Part shown: in pieces, positions 6,584 through 16,341 of the stretch
How the letters are laid out: each line of letters starts with the position of its first letter
Numbering within the stretch: position 1 is the first letter of the stretch
Source of the DNA: Sulfurovum sp.
GTDB taxonomy: Bacteria; Campylobacterota; Campylobacteria; Campylobacterales; Sulfurovaceae
Reading direction: 5' to 3'
Assembly: GCA_027068435.1 (NCBI GenBank)
Contig: JAMOTA010000013.1
Location: forward strand, 80,222-144,221
DNA: 64,000 nt
Notes under the pieces: generated by a model
Databases searched by the model: none
Told to the model about the DNA's origin: nothing
Seen by the model: the letters and a program-made list of their open reading frames with translations, nothing else
Position numbers and translations under genes: made by a program

Positions 6584-7729
6584 ATGAAAAAAATTCTACT
6601 CTCTGTAGCTACCATCGCTACTATGGCAACTGTATCTTCTGCAAACTCTGAAATAGATACATTAAAAACACAAATGGCAGAAATGATGGAAAAGATTGAG
6701 AAGTTAGAATCTTCTGAACCATCAAAAGATGTTGCTAAAGTAACACATGCTAAAACAGAGAAAAAAGGTACTTTAGTAAAGTCTAAAGCACCTATTCTTA
6801 AAATTTCTGGTAAGCACTATTTAGGATTTGTAAGTGATAATGCAGGAGATTCTCGTACCAATGAATTTGAAACAAGAAGAAACTACCTACAGATAAAAGG
6901 ATACTTCGCAGAAGATTCAAAAGATTATATGAGAATCACTTTAGATACTTTCCATAATACAGACGATGACGGCAAAGACAAAGGTAGCTGGGAAGTAAGA
7001 CTTAAATATGCTTACCTTTACTTAGATAATGTACTACCATATACAGGTGTTGAACTTGGACAAGCACACAGACCTTGGATTGATTATGAAGAGCATCATG
7101 GATGGAACTACCGTTCTATCTCTAAAGTATTTGTTGAGGCACATAATGGGGCACACTTTACAAACTCATCAGACCTTGGAATTAACTTTAAAACAAAATT
7201 AGACTACTTTACTTCTGAACTAGGTGTATTTAATGGAGAAGGTTACCACGGTGTTGAAGATGGTAATGGTTTAAGTGGTGAGTGGAGACTTACAGGACAC
7301 ATCTTTGGAACAGGTAAAAAGCATGTACACAAATCAGACACTTATGCAGATATCTCTTTCCTTGGACAGTATAACACGGACTACAAAGCAAAAGGGAATG
7401 ATTTTGTATGGTATGGTGTACACGCTGTCTATAATCAAGCAGAATTTTTACTAGCAGGTCAGTATATTACTGCAACCGATGGTGGGGCAGATAAAGAAGG
7501 TAAGGGGTATTCAGTAAATGGTGAATTTAGAGTTACTGATGCGTGGAACATTATTGGAAGATATGACTACTTTGAGCTTGACGCAGGAGAAGAGAGAAAA
7601 ATCATGCTTGGTGGTCTCGCTTACAAATACAACAAAAATGTTGAATTTATTGCAAACTATGTGAAAGAAGAGGTAGATAATACAACAGAAGTAGATGCAC
7701 TTATGCTCACTGCTGAGGTAAACTGGTAA
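6584..7729 (+). CDS. Outer-membrane porin, probably for phosphate
   Basis: 381 residues with an AXA-type signal peptide (MKKILLSVATIATMATVSSA, cleavage near residue 20), a short periplasmic coiled coil (residues 22-45), and a long aromatic-rich beta-strand region ending in a C-terminal Trp (TAEVNW), the mark of an outer-membrane barrel. It resembles the phosphate-selective porin (OprP/OprO) superfamily in layout. It lies 100 bp before a PiT phosphate transporter and shares a Pho-box-like promoter with it, so phosphate or another anion is the likely cargo. Specificity is inferred from context. Confidence 0.72.
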   Translation: MKKILLSVATIATMATVSSANSEIDTLKTQMAEMMEKIEKLESSEPSKDVAKVTHAKTEKKGTLVKSKAPILKISGKHYLGFVSDNAGDSRTNEFETRRNYLQIKGYFAEDSKDYMRITLDTFHNTDDDGKDKGSWEVRLKYAYLYLDNVLPYTGVELGQAHRPWIDYEEHHGWNYRSISKVFVEAHNGAHFTNSSDLGINFKTKLDYFTSELGVFNGEGYHGVEDGNGLSGEWRLTGHIFGTGKKHVHKSDTYADISFLGQYNTDYKAKGNDFVWYGVHAVYNQAEFLLAGQYITATDGGADKEGKGYSVNGEFRVTDAWNIIGRYDYFELDAGEERKIMLGGLAYKYNKNVEFIANYVKEEVDNTTEVDALMLTAEVNW

Positions 7730-7740
7730 CCCTATCTTTT

Positions 7741-7773
7741 AGTAACAAAAATGTAATACTTTTATCTTATACT
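7741..7773 (+). promoter_or_regulatory. Pho-box-like direct repeats and -10 of the PiT gene
   Basis: AGTAACA at 7741-7747 and TGTAATA at 7752-7758 are half-sites repeated at 11 bp; TATACT at 7768 follows after 9 bp, identical to the arrangement at 6519-6551. Confidence 0.5.
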
Positions 7774-7829
7774 TTTATTAATGAGACTCTTCATGGAGAG
7801 TTTTAATTAATTTGAGACAAAGGTAAAAG

Positions 7830-9371
7830 ATGAATAACACAATCAAAATGTTTATCGGTGCAGGTTTTGCAGTAGCTGTTGCTTTTTACGCAAGTAGTAT
7901 TATTGGGAATGTGTCAAACAGTGGTTTTTTAGTACTTGCAGCTGTATTTGGTGCCTATATGGCAATGAATATTGGGGCAAATGATGTAGCAAATAACGTA
8001 GGACCAGCAGTAGGTTCTGGAGCATTGACTATCACTGGAGCTATTGTTATCGCTTCTATCTTTGAAGCTTCAGGAGCATTAATAGCAGGTGGAGATGTTG
8101 TAGGGACTATTAAAAAAGGTATTATCGACCCTTCTGCATTTGGTTCTGATCCTATGCTGTTTGTTTATGGTATGTCCTCAGCACTTCTTGCCGCTGCCCT
8201 TTGGTTAAACCTTGCTACATGGCTTAAAGCACCAGTCTCAACAACACACTCTATTGTAGGTGGTGTTCTTGGTGGTGGTATAGCTGCGGGTGGATTTTCT
8301 ATAGTTTCATGGGGAACTATGGGTAAGATAGCCGCTTCATGGATTATCTCTCCTGTTTTAGGTGGTTTGATAGCAGCTATTTTCCTCTATATTATCAAAT
8401 CTAAAATTGTTTACAAGGAAGATACCCTTGCAGCTGCAAATAAAATAGTACCTATCTTGGTAGCAGTGATGGCAGCAGCGTTTATCACGTACTTAACACT
8501 TAAAGGACTTAAAAAAGTTTGGCCTCATATCGTTGATGTACTTATCTTTTTACCAGACACTAAAAAACCAACACTTCTTGTTGCATTAATCTTTGGTCTT
8601 ATCGGTGCAGGGATTACCTATATGATTGTAAAACCTAGAATTGCAAAAAAGATTATAGGTATGGAGCCTACAAGAGAGTCTATAAACCTTCTTTTTACCA
8701 TACCTCTTATCTTTGCAGCAGCACTTTTAAGTTTTGCTCATGGTGCAAATGATGTTGCCAACGCAGTAGGACCTTTAGCCGCTGTGTATGACTCACTTAC
8801 AACACATGGCATTGCTACTAAAGCAGCTATCCCATTATGGGTTATGGTTGTTGGTGGTTTAGGTATCTCTATTGGTCTAGCACTTTTTGGTCCAAGACTT
8901 ATAAAAACAGTAGGTTCTGAGATTACAGAGCTTGACCAGATGAGAGCATTTTCCATCATGATGGCAGCGTCTATCACTGTGGTTATCGCTTCTCAACTAG
9001 GCTTACCTGTCTCCTCTACACACATCGCAGTAGGGGCTATTTTTGGTGTAGGTTTTCTTAGAGAGTGGCTTGAAAGTAAAGAGATGGGTGAGAAACAACA
9101 GAAGCTTCAACTCGAAGTAGAGAAACAAAGCAGACTTAAAGAAGAACTCTCAGTACTTAAATCAGCAGAAGATTATAAAAAACAAGTTAGTCTAATGAAC
9201 GCATTAAAAGTACAAAAGAAAAAAGTAAAAAGTATAAAAAGAAATATCCGTGAAACGTATGTAAAACGTGGAATGGTAAAGAAAATTATAGCAGCATGGG
9301 TTATCACCGTACCAGTTGCAGCAGTACTCTCTGCTATTATCTTCTTTGTTTTAAAAGGTTTTGCTGTATAG
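7830..9371 (+). CDS. PiT-family inorganic phosphate transporter
   Basis: 513 residues with about ten to twelve membrane segments. Both family signatures are present: GANDVANNVGPAVGSGALT near residue 50 and HGANDVANAVGPLAA near residue 305, as well as the paired PVSTTHS and PVSSTHI motifs. PiT carriers bring phosphate in with H+ or Na+. A cytoplasmic coiled-coil stretch of roughly 70 residues (about 418-487) precedes the last membrane helix, longer than in minimal PiT proteins. It follows the porin gene and has its own Pho-box-like promoter, indicating control by phosphate supply. Confidence 0.93.
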   Translation: MNNTIKMFIGAGFAVAVAFYASSIIGNVSNSGFLVLAAVFGAYMAMNIGANDVANNVGPAVGSGALTITGAIVIASIFEASGALIAGGDVVGTIKKGIIDPSAFGSDPMLFVYGMSSALLAAALWLNLATWLKAPVSTTHSIVGGVLGGGIAAGGFSIVSWGTMGKIAASWIISPVLGGLIAAIFLYIIKSKIVYKEDTLAAANKIVPILVAVMAAAFITYLTLKGLKKVWPHIVDVLIFLPDTKKPTLLVALIFGLIGAGITYMIVKPRIAKKIIGMEPTRESINLLFTIPLIFAAALLSFAHGANDVANAVGPLAAVYDSLTTHGIATKAAIPLWVMVVGGLGISIGLALFGPRLIKTVGSEITELDQMRAFSIMMAASITVVIASQLGLPVSSTHIAVGAIFGVGFLREWLESKEMGEKQQKLQLEVEKQSRLKEELSVLKSAEDYKKQVSLMNALKVQKKKVKSIKRNIRETYVKRGMVKKIIAAWVITVPVAAVLSAIIFFVLKGFAV

Positions 9372-9379
9372 GTAAAACC

Positions 9380-9403
9380 TTGTGAAGTATGAAAAGTTCA
9401 CAA
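9380..9403 (+). terminator. Hairpin after the phosphate transporter
   Basis: TTGTGAA and TTCACAA form a 7-bp stem with a 10-base loop; an overlapping stem AAGGTTTT/AAAACCTT spans the stop codon (9355-9381). No long T-run follows, so terminator function is tentative. A TATAAT at 9443-9448 then serves as -10 for the next gene. Confidence 0.4.
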
Positions 9404-9479
9404 ATCCTACAAATTAAGTAAAATTACCTATAACTCTTATGTATAATGTAGTCATTAAATATAAGGGAGGTATGAGAAG

Positions 9480-11627
9480 ATGAAATTTTTTATGCATACT
9501 ATAGGTTTTATAGTAGTGAGCATGGTAATGGTAGCATGTGGTAGTGGGGGAGGGGATAGCAGTTCTTCTTCAACTCCTATAACTGAAGACATTCCTGTAT
9601 TAACATTAGATAAAATAAATAACCACTCGGTAACAGAGTACTTTGCACCTTTTGAAGTACAAACACAACTCACACAAACAGATACTAGCCCTTATCATTT
9701 CTATGTAGAGAGTAGTAACACTAACCTCATACAAGCTACTGTTACAGACAGAGGAGTTATTACCGTCTCTTCAGCAAGTGGAGAAGCAGGTACAGGTGAG
9801 TCCAATGTTACAGTTGTTGTCTTTACCCTTACCGATGTAGCAAGTCAAAGTTTTATGGTTGAGGTAACACCTGCTAGCTTCTCTGGGTTTGACCCTTTGA
9901 GTTTTAACATTGTAGATGATGCTACTTGGGATGAAGTAGCTGTACGTAAAGTACTAAATACTTTTGCCTATGGTGGACATGCAACAGATGCTCAAATAGT
10001 AACATGGGCAGATATGTCACCAAAAGCTGCTATCGTACAGATAATGACCTTTGATGCACAAAATTTACTTCTCTCTCCTAAAGAAGATACTCTACCAGAT
10101 AGTACTTCTTTGGAAACCCTTGCAATATTTTGGCAAACGGATAATAGTAATAACTTTTTAGATGAGAGTCAACGAAGATACTTTGAGACTGATCGATGGG
10201 ATGCACCTGCTAATGCATGGGCTTTAGCAAGTATGACACGTGGGTTAAATCCTTTTTTACATAGAGTAGGGTTATGGGAAACAAATTACCATATGGCTGC
10301 AAATCAACTTGCAGGGGTTTACCCTCTTCCTATGCTTCACCATTATGACAACATAGTAAATGCTTTAAGTCAAAACAGTACATACAAGAGTGTCATAGCA
10401 CAAGGGGCTAAAAATGCTGCGATAGCCTATCAGTATGGACATAGATACAACATTTTTACCGATGGTATCTTTAGAGGAAATGAAGATTTTGCTAGAGAGT
10501 TTCATCAACTTTTTTTAGGTATTTTAGGTGAGTATGACCCTGAGTATCATGAGTTAGTGACTATTCCGAATACAGCAAGAGCTTTGACTGATATGCAAGC
10601 CCATTGGTATCCTACAGAGGAAGGTGGTCCAGATGTGGAGATAACTTTTGGAACAGAACAACATTACAGTGGAGACTTGGATATTCTTAAAAGTACTATT
10701 TCTGGTGCAGATGCTTCTGTGAAGATAGATGCTATCGCTTCTGTAGGTATTGTTCATGAGGAGAGTTTAAAAAATTTACCTGTGACGATTATTGAACATT
10801 TTGCCGATAATAATTTAAATGAGGAGGCTAAAACGCGTATTCGGGAGAGTTGGAGAGGGATGGAGAGTAAATACCTTCTCACGTTCTTACAAGCTTATGC
10901 CATTTCAACGGATTTTCATAACCCTTTAAGAGTGAAGTATGCGAACTCTATTCAGCGTACGGTAAGAGTATCTAACTTGATGATAGTAGATAATGAAGAT
11001 AATAGTTATCGGTTTTATACCCCTTTAAGTAGGCTTTCAGAAGAAGATATCTTTTTGTTTAGACCTACACATGATGTTTTTGGTCATCAAACATCAGTAG
11101 AAGCTGCAGATAGTTCAGATGTATTTCGTGTCAACTATAACCGAAGTGTAAAACGCTCTTATATTTATACACGTAATTATTACTGTGAAGAAGATGCTTC
11201 AGGGAGTTGTCCTCGTGATGAGAATGATGTGAAGATTGGCGTATGGGAAAAAGATTGGGCAAAGAAAATACCTGCTGATAGTAATGGTGATTACCTAGTA
11301 GAAGATGTAGCGTTATGGTTATGGAACCATTTCATAGGAGATGGGGGTAAAAATTATGGTGTTTTAGAGAGAGCCCACATTGTAGCACTACTTAACGGTA
11401 AAGACTTAGGACTTTTTATAGATGAAGAGAAACCTTTAGAAGTGTATAGCCTTTCAGACTTAAGTGATAACATTACGTTAATCCAACTTATTCGTGATGG
11501 TTCTATTGCTAAGATGGACTTGGAAAGTAGTGATATCTCAGATAGACGAAGAGCAAACCGAAGAGTAGGATTAGCTATAGCATTTATCGTAGCAACTCCG
11601 TATATATATGTACAAGAAGGACGTTAA
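9480..11627 (+). CDS. DUF1800-family lipoprotein
   Basis: 715 residues. The N-terminus is a lipoprotein signal (hydrophobic stretch then VMVAC, Cys at about residue 20, followed by Gly/Ser-rich linker). A beta-sandwich-like segment (about 40-135) precedes the large DUF1800 region, recognisable by TWDEVAVRKVLNTFAYGGHA, the REFHQLFLGILGEYD stretch and LNGKDLG near the end. DUF1800 proteins are exported and nearly always encoded just before a Tat-exported DUF1501 protein, as here (2 bp gap). The biochemical role is unknown. Start ATG at 9480 has GGGAGG upstream. Confidence 0.8.
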   Translation: MKFFMHTIGFIVVSMVMVACGSGGGDSSSSSTPITEDIPVLTLDKINNHSVTEYFAPFEVQTQLTQTDTSPYHFYVESSNTNLIQATVTDRGVITVSSASGEAGTGESNVTVVVFTLTDVASQSFMVEVTPASFSGFDPLSFNIVDDATWDEVAVRKVLNTFAYGGHATDAQIVTWADMSPKAAIVQIMTFDAQNLLLSPKEDTLPDSTSLETLAIFWQTDNSNNFLDESQRRYFETDRWDAPANAWALASMTRGLNPFLHRVGLWETNYHMAANQLAGVYPLPMLHHYDNIVNALSQNSTYKSVIAQGAKNAAIAYQYGHRYNIFTDGIFRGNEDFAREFHQLFLGILGEYDPEYHELVTIPNTARALTDMQAHWYPTEEGGPDVEITFGTEQHYSGDLDILKSTISGADASVKIDAIASVGIVHEESLKNLPVTIIEHFADNNLNEEAKTRIRESWRGMESKYLLTFLQAYAISTDFHNPLRVKYANSIQRTVRVSNLMIVDNEDNSYRFYTPLSRLSEEDIFLFRPTHDVFGHQTSVEAADSSDVFRVNYNRSVKRSYIYTRNYYCEEDASGSCPRDENDVKIGVWEKDWAKKIPADSNGDYLVEDVALWLWNHFIGDGGKNYGVLERAHIVALLNGKDLGLFIDEEKPLEVYSLSDLSDNITLIQLIRDGSIAKMDLESSDISDRRRANRRVGLAIAFIVATPYIYVQEGR

Positions 11628-11629
11628 TT

Positions 11630-13066
11630 ATGAAAAGAAGAGATTTTATAAAACTTTCTGCTAATGCTGCATTAGTATTGGCATTTGCTGGACTCGGCTC
11701 TCCATTGTATGCAGAGGGGAATGTTACTACACCTAAAACTGTAGTAAATCTTATGTTAGATGGTGGACCAGACTTTAGACACCTTATTGTTCCTGTCTAT
11801 GCACTAAACAATAACGACAATAACAGTTACGCAGCTAAATTTTGGAATGCACGTGCTTCACTGTGGAGAGTAAGTAGTACAGATGATCTTAAACAAGCCT
11901 ATAGTGATAACTATGACGAGGTTATTATATCTGGTGAAAAGTATGGTATATTAAAAAAATGTGCATGGCTTAAAGATGAGATAACAGCAGGTAATGTTGC
12001 CATTATAAATAATGTTATCGCTTCAACTGACCGTAATCATCATCATTCTCAAATTGTTATAGAGAGTGGAGATATGAATGCTGATGTATATAATTTGGAT
12101 GTGAGTGGTTGGGCAGGACGTGCAGCAAAGAGTTTAAGTGCTAATGTCTTGTCTCTCTCTGCTTCGGTAAGACTTGTCTGTAATGGACCTCACTCTACAG
12201 ATGTAAGAAAACACGATAATAGCTGTGTGATTAGTAACTACTATAGCCGTGATACTGGTTTGGTAAATTACGACACACAAGCAGATTTAGATGAGGGGAA
12301 TCCTCAGTATAAATGGTCTGAAGAAGGTATAATGAGCCGTTCACTTTCAAGTTACTATAGTGCAAAAGAGCCACATGTTCCTACTACTAGTATTTTTAGA
12401 AAACCCATAGAGCATGAGATTAAAGTACGAAACTTTGGTATTCCTTTAGAAGAGAGACTTAATGAAACACCTATCCCTGCAAGTATTGCTAGTTTGCGAG
12501 AGAGAGACCACCCAAATGAGCTTGACTCTTCTACTTTTGCACACCAGATACAAGCACTGTATGACAGTTATGCAACACAAGACATACTTAACATGCGTTT
12601 AGCAAGTCTTGACTACACAGGATGGGACTCTCACAAGAACCTAAGAACCCAAATTGAGCCTAAATTTGAAGATATTTTTGGAAGAGATAGAGGACTAGAG
12701 TCACTGTTTACCGAAAGTACACTTCTTAAAAATGACTGCTATGAGAACAGTGTAGTCATCGTCTCAGGTGAGTTTGGTCGTCAACTCAAAAGTAACGGAG
12801 ACCATGGAAATGACCATGGAAGAGGAAATAGTATGTTAGTCATCGGTAAAGGGGTAAACGGAGGTATGTACGGAGACCCATTCCCTGAGTATGAAAAAGA
12901 ATTTTTAGAGGTAGATAACAAAGATATAGAGGGTAAAACTTCACTCTTTAAAGTCTATGCAGAAGTACTAAACTGGCAAAAAAATGGACTAGGCACAACA
13001 GTATTTGGAGACCTTTCTAGCCATGATGTAGAAAATGGGGTAGAGTTGGGAAGTATGTTCTCATAA
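11630..13066 (+). CDS. DUF1501-family Tat-exported protein
   Basis: 478 residues starting MKRRDFIKLSANAALVLAFA, a twin-arginine (RRDFIK) signal peptide with cleavage near PLYA. The DUF1501 region belongs to the alkaline-phosphatase-like superfamily; NLMLDGGPDFRHL, the GWDSHKNL segment, VVIVSGEFGRQ and GNDHGRGNSMLVIG match its conserved blocks (metal-binding Asp/His candidates). It pairs with the DUF1800 lipoprotein upstream, a widespread but uncharacterised surface or periplasmic couple. The Tat signal suggests folding with cofactor or metal before export. Confidence 0.85.
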   Translation: MKRRDFIKLSANAALVLAFAGLGSPLYAEGNVTTPKTVVNLMLDGGPDFRHLIVPVYALNNNDNNSYAAKFWNARASLWRVSSTDDLKQAYSDNYDEVIISGEKYGILKKCAWLKDEITAGNVAIINNVIASTDRNHHHSQIVIESGDMNADVYNLDVSGWAGRAAKSLSANVLSLSASVRLVCNGPHSTDVRKHDNSCVISNYYSRDTGLVNYDTQADLDEGNPQYKWSEEGIMSRSLSSYYSAKEPHVPTTSIFRKPIEHEIKVRNFGIPLEERLNETPIPASIASLRERDHPNELDSSTFAHQIQALYDSYATQDILNMRLASLDYTGWDSHKNLRTQIEPKFEDIFGRDRGLESLFTESTLLKNDCYENSVVIVSGEFGRQLKSNGDHGNDHGRGNSMLVIGKGVNGGMYGDPFPEYEKEFLEVDNKDIEGKTSLFKVYAEVLNWQKNGLGTTVFGDLSSHDVENGVELGSMFS

Positions 13067-13074
13067 GAAAATTG

Positions 13075-16000
13075 ATGTATAAGATACTATTATTACTAAT
13101 ACTAAATATAGGATTCATTTATGCCAATGCTCCTGTATTGCAAAAAATAAAACTACAACTTCAATGGAAACATCAGTTTGAATTTGCAGGGTTTTATGCA
13201 GCACAAGAGAAGGGCTTTTATAAAGAGGTAGGACTTGATGTAGAGTTTGTGGAGTATAAGAACTCTACAGATATTACTCAAGAAGTATTAGATGGAAATG
13301 CTCAGTATGGTGTGACTTATGCTAGTATTATTGCTCAGTATTTAAATGGTAAACCTGTTGTTCTTCTAGCAAATTTTTTTAAACAATCTCCTTTAGTACT
13401 TGTAGCACAAAAAGGTATTGATACCCCTAGGAATCTTAAAAATAAAAGAGTTATGGGTGTTTTAGATGCTATAGATAGTATAACATTAACTTCTATGTTA
13501 GAAAAGTTTGGTGTGAATAGTTCTGATATAATCAATGTATTACCCTCATTTAATATTAATGACTTTATAGAAAAAAGAGTAGATGCAATGGCTGTATTTA
13601 CTACTAATGAGCTTTATACATTGAGTAAAAAAGGAGTGAAGTATAATATTTTTGACCCTACATCTTATGGCAGTAAATATTATGATGTCAATCTTTTTAC
13701 TACTCAAAAGGAGATAGAAAATAATCCTAATAGAGTTAAAAATTTTAGAGATGCTTCTATAAAGGGTTGGGAGTATGCTCTAAAGCATCAAGATGAAATA
13801 ATAAAACTTATTTTAAAAAAATATAACACTCAAAATAAAAGTAAAGATGCTTTAGCCTTTGAAGCTAAACAGATAGAACAACTTATGTTACCAACAGTAT
13901 ATCCTATAGGTAGTATAGATAAATTTAGAGTTAAAGTTATCGCTGATAGTTTTATACAGTCAGGTTTTGTAACGAACTCTAAAAATAGAGATTTAGATAA
14001 ATTAATCTTTAAAAATACTCTGCACAATATTTACTTAACACAAAAAGAGAAAGAATTTATAGAAAAACATCCCCAAATAGTTTTAGGAAGTGGAGATAGT
14101 TGGGCTCCTTATGTGATAGTAAATCGTGATGGTTCAATTACTGGATATGATAACGATATTTTAACTAAAATTAATCATGTAACAGGTGCAAATTTTGTTT
14201 TAACAGTGGGAAATTGGTCAAAAATACAAGAGTTAGCAAAAACAAAAAAATTAGATGGATTAAGTACTTTAACCAAAACAACAAAGCGAGAAGCATTTTT
14301 TAACTTTTCAAATGTTTATATCTCTTTACAAAAGATGGTAATGGTTAAACAGAGAAATCCTTTAAATATAAAATCAGCTAAAGATCTAGCCAATAAAACT
14401 ATTGTTATACACAAAGGTAATGTAGCAGATGAGAGAGCAGCAAAAGAATTTAAGAACTCTATTGTTATTTATGCAGATACACCTAAAAAAATGTTAGAAG
14501 AGGTTATCTATGGAAAAGCTGATGCAACTTTTGGTAATGGTGCTACTGAGTATATGCTAAGTGACCTAGGACTTCCTTATATAGAGAATGCTTTTTTGTT
14601 AAAGGATAGTTTAAATTTGAGATTTGCTATTAGAAAAGATTGGAATGAAGCTATCTCTATTTTAAATAAGGGTTTAGCTACTATCTCTACTCATGAGAGA
14701 ACTATGTTAAAACAAAAATGGTTCTCTCCTACTCCTTATAATATAAATAAGAAAATAAATTTTACAAAAGAGGAAAAATTATACTTAAAAAATAAAAAAC
14801 GTATCACTATGTGTATAGATGCACAGTGGATGCCCTTAGAAGGGATTAAATATGGACAACATAATGGATTTATTGCTGACTATATTAAAATGTTAAATCA
14901 AAAGATTGATATACCTATTCAATTAGTAAAAACGAAAAGTTGGAGTGAATCACTCAAGAAGGCAAAAAATAGAGAGTGTGATATTTTATCTTCTGCTGAA
15001 AAGACACCTCTACGAGAAAAGTATATGGATTTTACTACGCCATATTTAGATATACCTATTGTTATAGCCACTAAAAAAGAGATGGTGTTTATCTCTAATA
15101 TAGAACAAGTTTTAGATAAAAGGCTAGGTGTTGTAAAAGGGTATTCTCTTAATGAAAGATTAAAGCTAGAGTATCCAAATATCCATATTGTTGAAGTTGA
15201 TTCTATAGGAGATGGTTTAAGTAGAGTTGAAAATGGTACACTCTTTGGGTATCTTGATAACGCGATTAGTATTAATTATGAGATACAAAAAAACTTTATA
15301 GATATACTTACAATTTCTGGGAAATTAAAAGGTGAAATCTATATTAGAATTGCAACAAGAAATGATCAAAAGATATTGGGTAAGATATTTGAAAAACTTA
15401 TTTTATCTGTAGATACTGCAGAGAAACAGCAAATGTTAAATAAATGGGTTAATATCTCTTATAAAACAAAAATAGACTATACACTTATATGGAAAATTTT
15501 AATATTATTTGGTCTGATTTTTATACTTTTTATCTATAAACAATATGCTATTAAAAAATTAAATAGTAAACTTCAAAGTAAAATAGAAGAAGAGTTAAAG
15601 ATATCAAGAGATAAAGATAGAGTTATTTTTCAGCAAAGTAAACTAGCAGCTATGGGTGAGATGATAGAAAATATAGCTCATCAATGGAGGCAACCTTTGT
15701 CACAAATTAACTCTGCAGTATTGATAATAGATGATGAATTATATACGCAAAAGTTTGAAGATGAAATTATTCAGCAGAAATTAGATGAGATAGAAAGAAT
15801 GACTAAATATATGTCAAGTACTATTGATGATTTTAAAAGTTTCTATGCTTACGATAAAATAAAGGAGTGGTTTAATGTGAATGATTCTATGATGGTTGCT
15901 ATCTCTTTGGTAGAATCATCTTTTAAATACAATAGAATTGATATTTCCATAGATATAGATATAGATAAAGAGATAAATATATATGGGTATAAAAATGAGT

Positions 16001-16341
16001 TTCAACAGTCAATTTTAGTCATACTAAATAATGCTAAAGATGTGTTAATCTCCTCTTGTATTAAAAATCCAAAAATTTCTATCGCTTTAGAGATAACAGA
16101 TAGTTCATATATTTTAAGTATATATGATAATGGTGGAGGTATAAAAGATGATATTTTATCTAAAATATTTGAACCGTATTTTACAACTAAACATAAATCA
16201 CAAGGGATAGGTTTAGGACTATACCTCTCTAAAATGATTTTAGAAGAGAGTATGGGTGCTAAACTTTATGCCAAGAACATAGATAGTGGTGTATGTTTTT
16301 ATGTAGAATTTAAAAAAGAGAGTAAAGCTGATGCAAAATAA
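13075..16341 (+). CDS. Sensor histidine kinase with three periplasmic binding-protein domains
   Basis: 1088 residues from the ATG at 13075 (a TTG at 13072 is also possible). Order: signal peptide (1-18); NMT1/THI5-like substrate-binding domain (about 20-315, LQLQWKHQFEFAGFYAAQEK); two SBP_bac_3-type domains (about 320-546 and 560-790, each opening with a EKxFxxxHPQI- or EEKLYLKNKK-like lead); one transmembrane helix (about 802-822); a HisKA helix with phospho-acceptor His near 869 (ENIAHQWRQPLSQ); and a HATPase domain with NNAKD, DNGGG and GIGLGLYLS boxes. It should sense small solutes in the periplasm, perhaps thiamine-precursor-like or amino-acid-like ones, and phosphorylate the regulator encoded downstream, with which it overlaps by 11 bp. 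It follows the DUF1501 gene by a few bases. Confidence 0.88.
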   Translation: MYKILLLLILNIGFIYANAPVLQKIKLQLQWKHQFEFAGFYAAQEKGFYKEVGLDVEFVEYKNSTDITQEVLDGNAQYGVTYASIIAQYLNGKPVVLLANFFKQSPLVLVAQKGIDTPRNLKNKRVMGVLDAIDSITLTSMLEKFGVNSSDIINVLPSFNINDFIEKRVDAMAVFTTNELYTLSKKGVKYNIFDPTSYGSKYYDVNLFTTQKEIENNPNRVKNFRDASIKGWEYALKHQDEIIKLILKKYNTQNKSKDALAFEAKQIEQLMLPTVYPIGSIDKFRVKVIADSFIQSGFVTNSKNRDLDKLIFKNTLHNIYLTQKEKEFIEKHPQIVLGSGDSWAPYVIVNRDGSITGYDNDILTKINHVTGANFVLTVGNWSKIQELAKTKKLDGLSTLTKTTKREAFFNFSNVYISLQKMVMVKQRNPLNIKSAKDLANKTIVIHKGNVADERAAKEFKNSIVIYADTPKKMLEEVIYGKADATFGNGATEYMLSDLGLPYIENAFLLKDSLNLRFAIRKDWNEAISILNKGLATISTHERTMLKQKWFSPTPYNINKKINFTKEEKLYLKNKKRITMCIDAQWMPLEGIKYGQHNGFIADYIKMLNQKIDIPIQLVKTKSWSESLKKAKNRECDILSSAEKTPLREKYMDFTTPYLDIPIVIATKKEMVFISNIEQVLDKRLGVVKGYSLNERLKLEYPNIHIVEVDSIGDGLSRVENGTLFGYLDNAISINYEIQKNFIDILTISGKLKGEIYIRIATRNDQKILGKIFEKLILSVDTAEKQQMLNKWVNISYKTKIDYTLIWKILILFGLIFILFIYKQYAIKKLNSKLQSKIEEELKISRDKDRVIFQQSKLAAMGEMIENIAHQWRQPLSQINSAVLIIDDELYTQKFEDEIIQQKLDEIERMTKYMSSTIDDFKSFYAYDKIKEWFNVNDSMMVAISLVESSFKYNRIDISIDIDIDKEINIYGYKNEFQQSILVILNNAKDVLISSCIKNPKISIALEITDSSYILSIYDNGGGIKDDILSKIFEPYFTTKHKSQGIGLGLYLSKMILEESMGAKLYAKNIDSGVCFYVEFKKESKADAK

